A stretch of 64,000 nt of DNA, taken from the NCBI GenBank assembly GCA_049647265.1, contig JBARXJ010000036.1, positions 21,301 through 85,300 on the forward strand, in the 5' to 3' direction. The position numbers and the translations under genes are program-made. This document shows, piece after piece, positions 1 through 8,566 of this stretch; position 1 is the stretch's first letter, and each line of letters opens with the position of its first letter. The notes under the pieces are model-generated. The model searched no databases. It saw only the letters and a program-made list of their open reading frames with translations, and was not told the origin of the DNA. The stretch comes from JAAURB01 sp049647265. GTDB lineage: Bacteria > Cyanobacteriota > Cyanobacteriia > Cyanobacteriales > Microcoleaceae.

Positions 1-312
1 GCGTTGTTACTGCAACCAGATACTGTGCGAGTTGTGAGTGTTGTGAGTTTGTGGGAAATTCAAATTAAAAGTCAGTTGGGAAAATTAACTCTAAACCAAT
101 CCTTAGAAGATATCTACAAAAAACAAGTTAAAAATGGGATATCTTTTTTATTAGTTAATCCTTCTCATGTTTTAAGATTAGGTGTGTTACCATTACACCA
201 TAAAGATCCTTTTGATCGGTTATTAATTGCTCAGGCAATGACAGAAGGGTTGACCATTTTGACACGAGATGAAATGTTTAAGTTATACAGCGTGCAATTG
301 TTATCGGTTTGA
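1..312 (+). CDS. PIN-domain (VapC-like) toxin, 5' end outside window
   Basis: This is the C-terminal ~103 codons of a PIN-domain protein. The frame is already open at base 1, so the true start lies upstream. The segment HHKDPFDRLLIAQA followed by LTILTRDEMF is the usual C-terminal half of VapC-type endoribonucleases, where the Asp residues help bind Mg2+. Such proteins are normally the toxin of a two-gene pair, and the antitoxin would sit just upstream, outside the window. The N-terminal acidic residue of the active site is missing because of the window edge, so activity cannot be judged. The family assignment is firm; the toxin role is inference. Confidence 0.8.
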   Translation, partial: ALLLQPDTVRVVSVVSLWEIQIKSQLGKLTLNQSLEDIYKKQVKNGISFLLVNPSHVLRLGVLPLHHKDPFDRLLIAQAMTEGLTILTRDEMFKLYSVQLLSV

Positions 313-558
313 TAATTTGTGCGTTGCTACTACCACAATGCGACCTGTTAGCGTAGCCTATAAGTAGCACGTATTGCCAATCTCTCATTGCTGGAGCGGA
401 ACTTATGTAATTTTGGGATTAGGGAGTAGGAAGGGTCTTCAATAGTTCCTGGAGGTTAGAGAGCGATCGCTGTTATCCGCTAAGATATTATTCGGTACAT
501 GGTTCAACATTACCATTCCCCCGTCATAAAACATGACAAACAACGAATCACGAATTTT

Positions 559-1359
559 ATGTTTACTGTTTTAAGTAATATCTTTGCGATTTATCGCCGA
601 GAACTGCAAGGTTATTTTGCCTCTCCCTTGGCCTATGCCGTTGCGGGTATCTTTTGGCTATTAACCGGATACTTTTTTGTCGCCCTTTTACTCGGGCCAG
701 AAGGACTGATACAACAAGCCGCTTATCGAGACCAACTCGGTATTACTGACCCGCCCATCGATTTACCCTATCAATTCTTACAGGTTTACTTGAGTTTGCT
801 GGGTTCAATGGCGCTATTCATTTTACCCATGTTATCCATGGGACTGTATACCGAAGAACGTAAACAGAAAACCCTAGAACTTCTCGCCACATCCCCGATT
901 ACAAACTGGGTAGTTGCTGTCGGTAAACTCTTAGGTGTCGCTACATTTTTCCTGACAATTATCTTACCGTTAATGCTACTCGAAGCGATCGCCTTAAATA
1001 CCGCCACCCCCAATTTCTCCCCAACGATCTTTCTGACTGCCCATATCGGCTTAATTTTATTGGCAACTGCGGTACTATCTCTGGGAATGTTTATTTCTTC
1101 CCTGACTGAAAGTACTATTCTTTCTGCTATTCTCACCTTTGCCCTAGTTTTGTTTCTGTGGGTGGTTGATTTAATTGGAAATAATATCGGGGGCGGTTTG
1201 GGTGATGCCCTGACTCATATTTCTCTAATTTCTAACTATACGAACTTCGTTCAAGGTATTATCGATAGCAGTAGTATCGTCTTACTTGTGAGTTACATTA
1301 TTCTTGGCATTTTTCTGACTGCCCAGTCTATCGATGCCTTGAGGTTTCAGCGGTCATAA
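559..1359 (+). CDS. ABC-2 type transporter permease (GldF-like)
   Basis: A 266-residue membrane protein. AIYRRELQGYFASPLAYAVA at the N-terminus and MLSMGLYTEERKQKTLELL in the middle are typical of the ABC-2 permeases found with GldG-type partners. About six hydrophobic segments are visible. The frame extends upstream to an ATG at 499, but homologues begin near the MFTVLSN segment, so I place the start at the internal ATG at 559; this is uncertain. It lies one base upstream of the GldG-like gene, so the two are co-transcribed. The ATP-binding subunit usually found immediately upstream is absent here and is replaced by the PIN toxin gene. The substrate is unknown. Confidence 0.85.
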   Translation: MFTVLSNIFAIYRRELQGYFASPLAYAVAGIFWLLTGYFFVALLLGPEGLIQQAAYRDQLGITDPPIDLPYQFLQVYLSLLGSMALFILPMLSMGLYTEERKQKTLELLATSPITNWVVAVGKLLGVATFFLTIILPLMLLEAIALNTATPNFSPTIFLTAHIGLILLATAVLSLGMFISSLTESTILSAILTFALVLFLWVVDLIGNNIGGGLGDALTHISLISNYTNFVQGIIDSSSIVLLVSYIILGIFLTAQSIDALRFQRS

Positions 1360-1360
1360 T

Positions 1361-3127
1361 ATGAATCAGCGCAGCAAAACACAGCAGCAATTTCTCAAAT
1401 TTTTATTTTGGCTTGGCCCCATCTTAATGATTATGGGACTATCAGCCGGTGTCGTCTCTCGAACTTGGCAACCTCTGCCATTGGGATTAATTATTGCTGG
1501 AGTCGTCATTACTGGGTTATGGCTACTGTTTCGTGGCTATCTTCAACCCAAAGATAATAGTAAATCTCCCTACTGGAGTCGTCGTTCAACTCAAGCGGGA
1601 ACTAATGCCATTGCTGCGACGGTTTCTGTGTTAGTCATTTTAGGCTTAATTAATTTTCTGGCAGTTCGAGATGCCCTGCGACTAGATTTAACTGAAAACC
1701 AACAATTTACCCTATCTCCTCAAACTCAAACTTTAATTACAAATTTAGAACAACCTGTAAAGGTATGGATTTTTGACGGGCGTAAAGATCCTCAAACTCA
1801 AGATCTATTAAATAATTATCGTCGCCTTCAACCGGGAAATTTCAGCTACGAATTTATCGACCCGCAATTACAACCCGGTGTGGCAGAGTCATTTGGCATC
1901 CAAGATTTTGGAGAAGTTTACCTAGAGTCAGGAGAGAAACGTCAGGCAGTTCGTAAAGAAGGAGTTGTTCCCTTAACAGAAGTTCAACTCACTAATAGCA
2001 TCGAACAATTAATTTCTGAACGAACACCAACAGTATATTTTCTACAAGGACATGGTGAACGATCATTAGAAGATGAACAAGGCGGGTTTGCTGAAGCTGT
2101 TAATAGCCTCAGTCAGAAAAACGTGACAACCGAAACTTTAACTTTAGCCCAACAATCTACTATTCCAGATGATGCCGATGTGATTATTATTGCTGGCCCC
2201 AAACGGCCACTGTTGGAAGGAGAAGTCGAAGCATTAACCGCTTTTGTTAATCAAGGCAAAGGACTGATGTTAATGTTAGACCCAGAGATAGATGCGGGTT
2301 TAGAAGAACTGTTAGAACAATGGGGTATAAAATTAGATGATCGTCTGGCGATTGATGCTACCGGCAGAGGTCGGTTGGTGGGGTTAGGGCCGACGGTGAT
2401 TATTGCCCAGGAATACGGAGAACATCCCATTACCCGAGAATTTGCCAATGGTATTTCTTTTTATCCGTCTGTACGTCCTGTTGAAACTCGCCCCATTGAA
2501 GGAATATTAGAAAGTCCTCTAATTTGGAGTGATAGCCAAAGCTGGGCAGAAGCGAATCTAGAACAACCCGAATTACAATTTGATCCGCAGGTAGACCGTC
2601 AAGGGCCGTTATCATTGGGAGTGGCATTGAGTCGGAATTCTCAAGAAACTGTTACCTCTACAACTCCTGAAAATAGTAATGAAACAGTAGCGGAAAATAC
2701 AGACGCAACCGCAACAGAAGACGGTGAAACTCCCACAGAAACAACCCCTCAGGAGAATAACATAGAAGAGGCTGAAACTCCTACAGAAACGGTAGCAGAG
2801 AATACAGACACAACCACAATAGCAGCACCCGCAGAACCCGATAACGAAACACCTGTAACGGAGTCTAGGTTAGTCGTTTTTGGTACATCCCAATTCGCAG
2901 CCAATGGTTGGTTTGACCAACAACTCAACGGAGATGTGTTTCTCAATGCCGTCAGTTGGCTAACTCAGTCCGATGCAGAGTCATTATCTATTCGTCCCAG
3001 ACCTGCTACGAACCGCCGCTTAGCGATGACACCGATACTCGCGCGATCGCTGAGTTGGCTAGCAATTGTTATTTTACCATTGTTTGGTTTTGTGATGGCA
3101 GGCATTGTTTGGTGGCGTAAACGATGA
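1361..3127 (+). CDS. GldG family ABC transporter auxiliary protein
   Basis: A 588-residue protein with two N-terminal membrane segments (about 15-60 and 85-100), a large extracytoplasmic domain (VYFLQGHGERSLEDE is characteristic of the GldG/ABC_transp_aux family) and a C-terminal membrane anchor near 565-585. It starts one base after the permease stop and is almost certainly co-translated with it. Residues about 425-495 form a Thr/Glu/Asn-rich low-complexity insert with two imperfect copies of ETVAENTD. This insert is not part of the family core. GldG-like proteins outside Bacteroidetes are not known to act in gliding, so the function is open. Confidence 0.85.
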   Translation: MNQRSKTQQQFLKFLFWLGPILMIMGLSAGVVSRTWQPLPLGLIIAGVVITGLWLLFRGYLQPKDNSKSPYWSRRSTQAGTNAIAATVSVLVILGLINFLAVRDALRLDLTENQQFTLSPQTQTLITNLEQPVKVWIFDGRKDPQTQDLLNNYRRLQPGNFSYEFIDPQLQPGVAESFGIQDFGEVYLESGEKRQAVRKEGVVPLTEVQLTNSIEQLISERTPTVYFLQGHGERSLEDEQGGFAEAVNSLSQKNVTTETLTLAQQSTIPDDADVIIIAGPKRPLLEGEVEALTAFVNQGKGLMLMLDPEIDAGLEELLEQWGIKLDDRLAIDATGRGRLVGLGPTVIIAQEYGEHPITREFANGISFYPSVRPVETRPIEGILESPLIWSDSQSWAEANLEQPELQFDPQVDRQGPLSLGVALSRNSQETVTSTTPENSNETVAENTDATATEDGETPTETTPQENNIEEAETPTETVAENTDTTTIAAPAEPDNETPVTESRLVVFGTSQFAANGWFDQQLNGDVFLNAVSWLTQSDAESLSIRPRPATNRRLAMTPILARSLSWLAIVILPLFGFVMAGIVWWRKR

Positions 3128-3256
3128 GGTATTGTGATTCGTCATGTTTCTAATCATTTGTTTACTTTTAGAGGGAATGAGGTGTCGGGTGTTGACAATT
3201 AGAAATAGGAAAAATAACGAATAACCAATGGACTTACAACGAATAACTAATCTTTT

Positions 3257-3868
3257 ATGAAATTACAACGATCTACATTAATTTTACTCTTAGTTGCCTT
3301 GGGTTTAGCTGGGACAGTTTATATTTTTGAAATTAGAGAATCTGAAAAACAAGAACAAATTGCTATCCAAAAAGAGCAAATTTTTACCTTTTCAGCCGAT
3401 GATATCCAGTCACTCACTGTTACCGTCCCCAGTCAAACCATTACAATTGAACGAATAGAAGAAAATAATACACGGGCAGCTTCTCCTTGGCGGTTAACTA
3501 GCCCTCTTCAAACTTTAGCTAACCCTGCATCTGTTAATGAGTTAATCACTCAATTAATCAAAAGTCAAACTGATCCCACAACCAATACAGGAATTCGACA
3601 GTTAAATATCTCAGGATCTGAATTATCTGATTATGGTTTAGATAACTCTGAAAAAACAGTGGAAGTCAAACTAAAGAATAATCAAACCTATCGTTTAAGT
3701 TTTGGTAAATTAGATTTTAATCAGCGTTCTGTTTATGCTCAAATTGATCCGAAAATAGATACAGAATCTACTTCTATTTTAGTGATTCCAAAAGAGATAT
3801 TAACAACAATTGAAAAACCTTTAGAAGATTGGAAATTTGCTGAACTTGAGCCAGACCCTCAAGAATAG
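3257..3868 (+). CDS. DUF4340 domain protein
   Basis: A 203-residue protein with one N-terminal membrane segment (about 7-24) and a periplasmic part containing SPWRLTSPLQTLANPASVNEL and later DYGLDNSEKTVEVKL. Both are typical of DUF4340, which commonly follows ABC-2 permease/GldG pairs. The 130-base gap from GldG contains short repeats but no other gene, so it is likely the third gene of the same unit. The product is a presumed accessory subunit of the exporter. The biochemical role is unknown. Confidence 0.75.
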   Translation: MKLQRSTLILLLVALGLAGTVYIFEIRESEKQEQIAIQKEQIFTFSADDIQSLTVTVPSQTITIERIEENNTRAASPWRLTSPLQTLANPASVNELITQLIKSQTDPTTNTGIRQLNISGSELSDYGLDNSEKTVEVKLKNNQTYRLSFGKLDFNQRSVYAQIDPKIDTESTSILVIPKEILTTIEKPLEDWKFAELEPDPQE

Positions 3869-3920
3869 AATAACATCGCTATCATAATCTATTAAATTAA
3901 TTCAGTTTAATTTTATTGCT

Positions 3921-4718
3921 TCACTCTTGAATCTTTATAGAACTTTCTAATGCGCTAGCTTGTTGATAAATTTTTAATGCGTTTGATTCAATTAATTTTA
4001 TGGTTTCTATCGATAATTCTTCCTTAGCGCTATTAACTTCTCCTTTTCTAAAGAAGTTTTTGTATCCTCCTACTTCGTTAAAACCTAAGATAGAATCTTT
4101 TTCTAAACTTGCTTTTTTCTTGAGTTTTTCAAATTTTTGATGTTGAACAGCTTGTTTACACATCATTCGGCTAACTTTTAATCCGATGAAATGAGCAACT
4201 AATTGTAAAGCTGCAATGGGACGCTGTTTCATAGTCTCATAAGACAGAAATAATAAATCAGATGATGCTTCCTCTTGAGCTTGAATATAGCTTTTAACGT
4301 GTGTACACCATTGATCCATAGAGTGCTGACAGTATTGATCTAGCCCTATACCTCGATCAATAAATTTTTGAACTCTGTCAAGCTGATAATAGTAAAAAGA
4401 ACATAAAGAATCTGCGGGGTTACGGAATAGATAAATGATTTTCCGATAGCTCTCCTCGTAATGTTCGTGAGTTTTAATAATCCGAAAATCGAGTTGACGG
4501 GTTCGATCATCTTGATTCCACTGTTCAATATCTACTTTATAAATATCGGGTATAATATTACCTCCAGTCTTAGTCAAAAAACCCTGTATCTGTAAAATAA
4601 GGTCACTCAGCAATAGTCGCATCCACGTATTACCCGAACGAGGGAAAGATGCCAAAAAAATATCCTGGCTATTCAACAAGCTTTTGTTGCTTTGGTAGAT
4701 TTTGCTACGGGGACACAT
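3921..4718 (-). CDS. Sulfotransferase domain protein
   Basis: A 265-residue protein with the sulfotransferase PAPS-binding signatures. The 5'-phosphosulfate loop FLASFPRSGNTWMRLLL lies at residues 21-37. The 3'-phosphate segment follows around IIYLFRNPADSLCSFYYY. GGYKNFFRKGE near the C-terminus matches the last PAPS-binding motif. The enzyme should transfer sulfate from PAPS to a hydroxyl or amine of a sugar, lipid or small molecule; the acceptor is not deducible. It stands alone, convergent with the DUF4340 gene. The region is A+T-rich compared with the flanking genes, which may mean acquisition, but this is weak evidence. Confidence 0.85.
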   Translation of the reverse strand: MCPRSKIYQSNKSLLNSQDIFLASFPRSGNTWMRLLLSDLILQIQGFLTKTGGNIIPDIYKVDIEQWNQDDRTRQLDFRIIKTHEHYEESYRKIIYLFRNPADSLCSFYYYQLDRVQKFIDRGIGLDQYCQHSMDQWCTHVKSYIQAQEEASSDLLFLSYETMKQRPIAALQLVAHFIGLKVSRMMCKQAVQHQKFEKLKKKASLEKDSILGFNEVGGYKNFFRKGEVNSAKEELSIETIKLIESNALKIYQQASALESSIKIQE

Positions 4719-4872
4719 CTATACTAAAAATTAGAGAGCTTAGGATGTCTAGTTTTCACGAGTTGATGAAAGGAGTTCGGTAAAGTGAGTGGCAATCATT
4801 CAATCTTCATTGCCAAATATCGGTAATAGTATTTTAAGTTAAAAAACACTAAAACTTAACGGCAATTTCCGA

Positions 4873-5271
4873 TTAAGACGAGGGTAACAACGACTTAATT
4901 TTATCAACAAATTCTTGATGATCGATCACAGGTTTCGAGATGTAATCATCCGCGCCACTCTGAGCCAAGAAGTCCTCGCGATCGCCAGCCATTGCATGAG
5001 CCGTCACCAGAATAATCGGAAGTTTTGCAGTTTCTGGCTGAGCTTTCAGGAGCTGAGTAATCTTGATCCCGTCTACAGATTGACCTTGATAAACGCTTCT
5101 GGCCAAGGAAACGTCCATTAAAATTAAATCAGCTTCCTTATTTTGAGCGATTTGAATCACCTCTTCAACGTTTTCTGTATGTTTAACGCTTAATCCTCCT
5201 CGTTTTGTCAATATCTTTGAAAAAACACGAGCATTTACCGGATCATCTTCTACAATCAACACAGTCTTCAT
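4873..5271 (-). CDS. Single-domain response regulator
   Basis: 132 residues comprising one receiver domain and nothing else. The acidic pocket is E8-D9-D10, the phospho-acceptor is D53 (in LILMDVSL), the switch Thr is T90 (IILVTAH) and the conserved Lys is K113 (YISKP). Between D53 and the next helix there is a short extension (SLARSVYQGQSVDGIK) as in the DivK/PatA-type receivers of cyanobacteria. With no output domain it must act by protein contact, for example in a phosphorelay or on a hybrid kinase. No kinase is adjacent. Confidence 0.88.
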   Translation of the reverse strand: MKTVLIVEDDPVNARVFSKILTKRGGLSVKHTENVEEVIQIAQNKEADLILMDVSLARSVYQGQSVDGIKITQLLKAQPETAKLPIILVTAHAMAGDREDFLAQSGADDYISKPVIDHQEFVDKIKSLLPSS

Positions 5272-5920
5272 CTCTATCTCCCACTGGACAAATTCTCCAG
5301 TTACGATGTGCCATCATAACATGCTCTCTCTATGGAGCGGGTTTGCGGTTGAATCGGACCGAGACAAAATTACGCCTAGATCATCATCAGCCTACTTTAT
5401 GCTACCCTACTTCTCTCCACAGATCAGTCTAAATTCCTCGCTATTGGGGGATACCTCACACAGACAGTCTGGCGATAATCCTTGCCAATGAAGCTAATAG
5501 AAGGCTATCTGTGCATCATGGGTGAGTTCTCCGCGATCGCTGCGGACGACTGAATTCTAAAAGTGATACAAATAAATTATTGGCATATTTCAATTGACTG
5601 AGCTTAAGGATCTCAATTAAACAGATCGAATGTCAGAATAAAAAAACTGATAAGGTGAAATAAGAGCAGCTTTGGCTATCAATCCAATTCTGATCATGGT
5701 AGAGGCGATTCTCCTGTGGAGAGGCAACGCCAACGCGGAGTCGAAGCGCTTATGCTGGAGAATCTAGAGTCCTAAGCGACAGCAGGGCTGTTACTGCCAG
5801 TGGTGATGCCAAACTAGGAATAACCCACATAGATGATTGATAGAGTATTACCTTTGTCGTAAGTCTCTGAAGATCTCTTAATTACCTCTACTCCACTCAA
5901 TACTGAATTCAAACAAACTC
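5272..5920. other. Intergenic region upstream of the topoisomerase gene
   Basis: About 650 bases lie between divergent genes. I see one HIP1 site near 5531, a palindromic interspersed repeat at 5707-5764 (listed separately) and no convincing ORF. Two short plus-strand open frames here lack ribosome binding sites and overlap the start of the response regulator. The promoters for both flanking genes should lie here, but I could not assign them. Confidence 0.6.
5707..5764. repeat. Interspersed palindromic repeat
   Basis: The ends are perfect inverted repeats: GATTCTCC at 5707-5714 and GGAGAATC at 5757-5764. The core contains GAGAGGCAACGCCAACGCGG, which resembles GC-rich interspersed repeats common in filamentous cyanobacterial genomes. 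It is richer in G+C than its surroundings. No coding role is apparent. Confidence 0.6.
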
Positions 5921-8467
5921 ATGGCTAGACAGTTAAACCTCCTCTCCGGGCAAGTGATCGCAACTGCACTTCACACTGAGATGCAGCAGTCATACTTAGA
6001 ATATGCCATGAGTGTGATTGTGGGCCGGGCGTTGCCGGATGTGCGTGATGGCCTTAAACCCGTGCATCGTCGGATCATGTATGCAATGCATGAACTCGGA
6101 CTGACTCCAGACCGACCTTATCGCAAGTGTGCCAGAGTGGTGGGGGATGTGTTGGGTAAATATCATCCCCATGGCGATCAGTCGGTGTATGATGCCTTAG
6201 TGAGGCTGGTTCAAGACTTTTCGAGTCGTTATCCGTTATTGTCGGGACATGGTAATTTTGGGTCGGTGGATAACGATCCGGCCGCTGCTATGCGTTACAC
6301 TGAAACCCGTTTATCTGCCATTGGACAAGGCGGTTTACTCAGCCAGGTGGGAGAAGCGACGGTTGATTTTGTCAGTAATTTTGATAATTCTCAACAAGAA
6401 CCGACTGTCTTACCCGCACAATTACCGATTTTACTGCTGAATGGCAGTTCTGGAATTGCGGTTGGAATGGCAACCAATGTGCCGCCCCATAATTTGGGGG
6501 AAGTGGTGGATGGAATAATCGCTTTAATTGATAAACCCGAATTATCAGATCAGAAGCTATTAACCATTATCCCAGGGCCAGACTTTCCCACCGGGGGCGA
6601 AATGATCAAGACAGATGGAATTGTGGATGCTTATACCCAAGGAAAAGGCAGTATTACGGTTCGGGGTGTAGCGAAAATCGAACAAGTTCCTACTGCCCAA
6701 CGTCGCCGAATGAAAACCGCTATTGTGGTGACAGAATTGCCTTTTCAGGTGAATAAAGCCAGTTGGATTGAAAAAATGGCTGGATTTGTTAATTCGGGAC
6801 GTTTAGAGGGAATTTCTGATATCCGCGATGAAAGCGATCGCGAAGGCATTCGGGTTGTGATTGAATTAAAACGGGAGGCTGTCCCGGAAATTGTTTTACA
6901 TCATCTGTATCAACAAACCGATTTAATGACGCGGTTTGGGGCAATTTTCCTGGCGTTGGTGGATGGACAGCCTCGGCAGTTGAGTTTGAAGCAGATTTTA
7001 CAGGAGTTTCTGAGTTTTCGCGAACAAACCCTAATTCGTCAATATACCCATGAGTTGGAAGCCGCCGAACGTCGCGCCCATGTGGTAGAAGGGTTATTGA
7101 TGGCGTTAACCAATCTTGATGATGTGATTGAGACTTTGCGTCATTCTCCGGATGGCAGTACGGCAAAAGTGGCTTTACAAGAGAATTTAGGATTGAGTGA
7201 GTCTCAGTCTGATGCGATTTTGGCTATGCCGATGCGGCGCTTAACTGGACTCGAACAACAAAAGTTACAGGAAGAATTTGAAAGCTTAATTGCCCAAATT
7301 GAACATTTACGGCGGTTAATTGAACAACGTCCGGAATTGTTAAAGGCTTTGAAAAAGGAATTGCGATCGCTAAAACGTCAATTTGGCGATCAACGCCGGA
7401 CTCGCATTGTTGAACCCAATCCTGAAGTCGATTCTAGCGCTGCATCGGGTAAAAGTAAATCTTCTCGTCGGGGTAAATCTAAGACTCAGTCTGGGGAAAC
7501 GTTACAACCGTTGGTTCCTCAAGCCGAAGATACGGTGGTAGAATTTAGCGATCGCGGTTATGTGCGGCGACTGTCTGGGAAAGCGGCGGAGAATAAGTCT
7601 GCTAATATTCCGAAAAAGGTGACGGTTGAAACGGCAGAAGATTTTACGGTTAATCGTTACGATACGAAAACAGATCGCAGTGTGGTGATTTTAACCCGTA
7701 CTGGAAAGGCTTATCCGTTGAATGTGGCCGATATCCCATCGGGTTCAAGTCGGTCTCGCGGAACCCCGTTAATTACATTATTACCGTCTTCGGCAGCAAA
7801 AGATGAATCTGTCAGTCGTCAAGAATTGGTGTTAAAGCAATTTATTGTAGCGGAACATCCCAACTCTAGCGATATTATTACTCTGACTCAACAAGGTAAA
7901 ATTAAACGCCTGCCGTTGACTGAATTTGCCGAGTTAACCAACCGGGGAATGACGGTGGTGAAGTTAAAAGAGGAAGATGAGTTAAGTTATGCGGCGTTAT
8001 GCAAACCCCAAGATCAGGTTTTGATTGCCACTTCTGGCGGCCGACTGCTACGATTACCGATTAATGATGAACAGTTACCGATTATGGGACGTACTGCCCA
8101 AGGTTCCCAGGTTACCCGACTGCGAAAACAAGAATCTCTCGTGGGTTTGGCAACGGCGAGAGTTAAAGGCAGTGTATTGTTATTTTCTGCCATGGGCGAT
8201 GTTAAACGCATTGGGATTAATCAATTACGCAGTAGTCGTCGCGGGGCTATTGGGACACAGGTGTTTCAATTTAAACAACCAACCGATCAATTAGTGGGAA
8301 TTGCTACGGCACAACCCGATCAAGTGATTCATTTGGTTACGAGTGAAAACCGATTGGTTAATTTTAGCAGTGAAAGTATCAAGCTGAAAGATAAAGATCA
8401 GACAGGCGATCGCATCTTTAAACTCACCAAAGGAGAAACAATTATAGACGTTAAAATCGAGTCATAA
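5921..8467 (+). CDS. gyrA: DNA gyrase / topoisomerase IV subunit A
   Basis: An 848-residue type IIA topoisomerase subunit that cleaves and religates DNA in complex with GyrB/ParE. The catalytic Tyr is Y126 in AAAMRYTETR. The winged-helix/tower region runs to about residue 500, followed by a basic Ser/Lys-rich linker (about 505-530) and a six-bladed C-terminal DNA-wrapping domain. I do not see a canonical GyrA box (QRRGGKG type). The nearest match is SSRRGAIGTQ, so the C-terminal domain may wrap poorly and the protein may work as ParC. Cyanobacteria often carry two GyrA-like paralogues, and this N-terminus (MARQLNLLSGQVI) fits the less classical one. The residue equivalent to E. coli Ser83 is Gln87 (HPHGDQSVYD). 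The symbol is therefore tentative; the family is certain. Confidence 0.9.
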   Translation: MARQLNLLSGQVIATALHTEMQQSYLEYAMSVIVGRALPDVRDGLKPVHRRIMYAMHELGLTPDRPYRKCARVVGDVLGKYHPHGDQSVYDALVRLVQDFSSRYPLLSGHGNFGSVDNDPAAAMRYTETRLSAIGQGGLLSQVGEATVDFVSNFDNSQQEPTVLPAQLPILLLNGSSGIAVGMATNVPPHNLGEVVDGIIALIDKPELSDQKLLTIIPGPDFPTGGEMIKTDGIVDAYTQGKGSITVRGVAKIEQVPTAQRRRMKTAIVVTELPFQVNKASWIEKMAGFVNSGRLEGISDIRDESDREGIRVVIELKREAVPEIVLHHLYQQTDLMTRFGAIFLALVDGQPRQLSLKQILQEFLSFREQTLIRQYTHELEAAERRAHVVEGLLMALTNLDDVIETLRHSPDGSTAKVALQENLGLSESQSDAILAMPMRRLTGLEQQKLQEEFESLIAQIEHLRRLIEQRPELLKALKKELRSLKRQFGDQRRTRIVEPNPEVDSSAASGKSKSSRRGKSKTQSGETLQPLVPQAEDTVVEFSDRGYVRRLSGKAAENKSANIPKKVTVETAEDFTVNRYDTKTDRSVVILTRTGKAYPLNVADIPSGSSRSRGTPLITLLPSSAAKDESVSRQELVLKQFIVAEHPNSSDIITLTQQGKIKRLPLTEFAELTNRGMTVVKLKEEDELSYAALCKPQDQVLIATSGGRLLRLPINDEQLPIMGRTAQGSQVTRLRKQESLVGLATARVKGSVLLFSAMGDVKRIGINQLRSSRRGAIGTQVFQFKQPTDQLVGIATAQPDQVIHLVTSENRLVNFSSESIKLKDKDQTGDRIFKLTKGETIIDVKIES

Positions 8468-8566
8468 CGGAATGAAACTTCTTCAGTTGTCTTGTTACAA
8501 TTTATTCCAAATTCTCTAAAACCTGTTAGATTAAAAGGTTAATTGAGTAATGATTAAGTATCCGGT

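Noticed and set aside
5205..5491. Two plus-strand frames between the response regulator and gyrA
   Set aside because: They begin inside or near the response regulator gene, lack ribosome binding sites and have odd amino-acid composition.
6789..7166. 125-codon minus-strand frame inside the topoisomerase gene
   Set aside because: A frame shadow of a certain gene, with no ribosome binding site.
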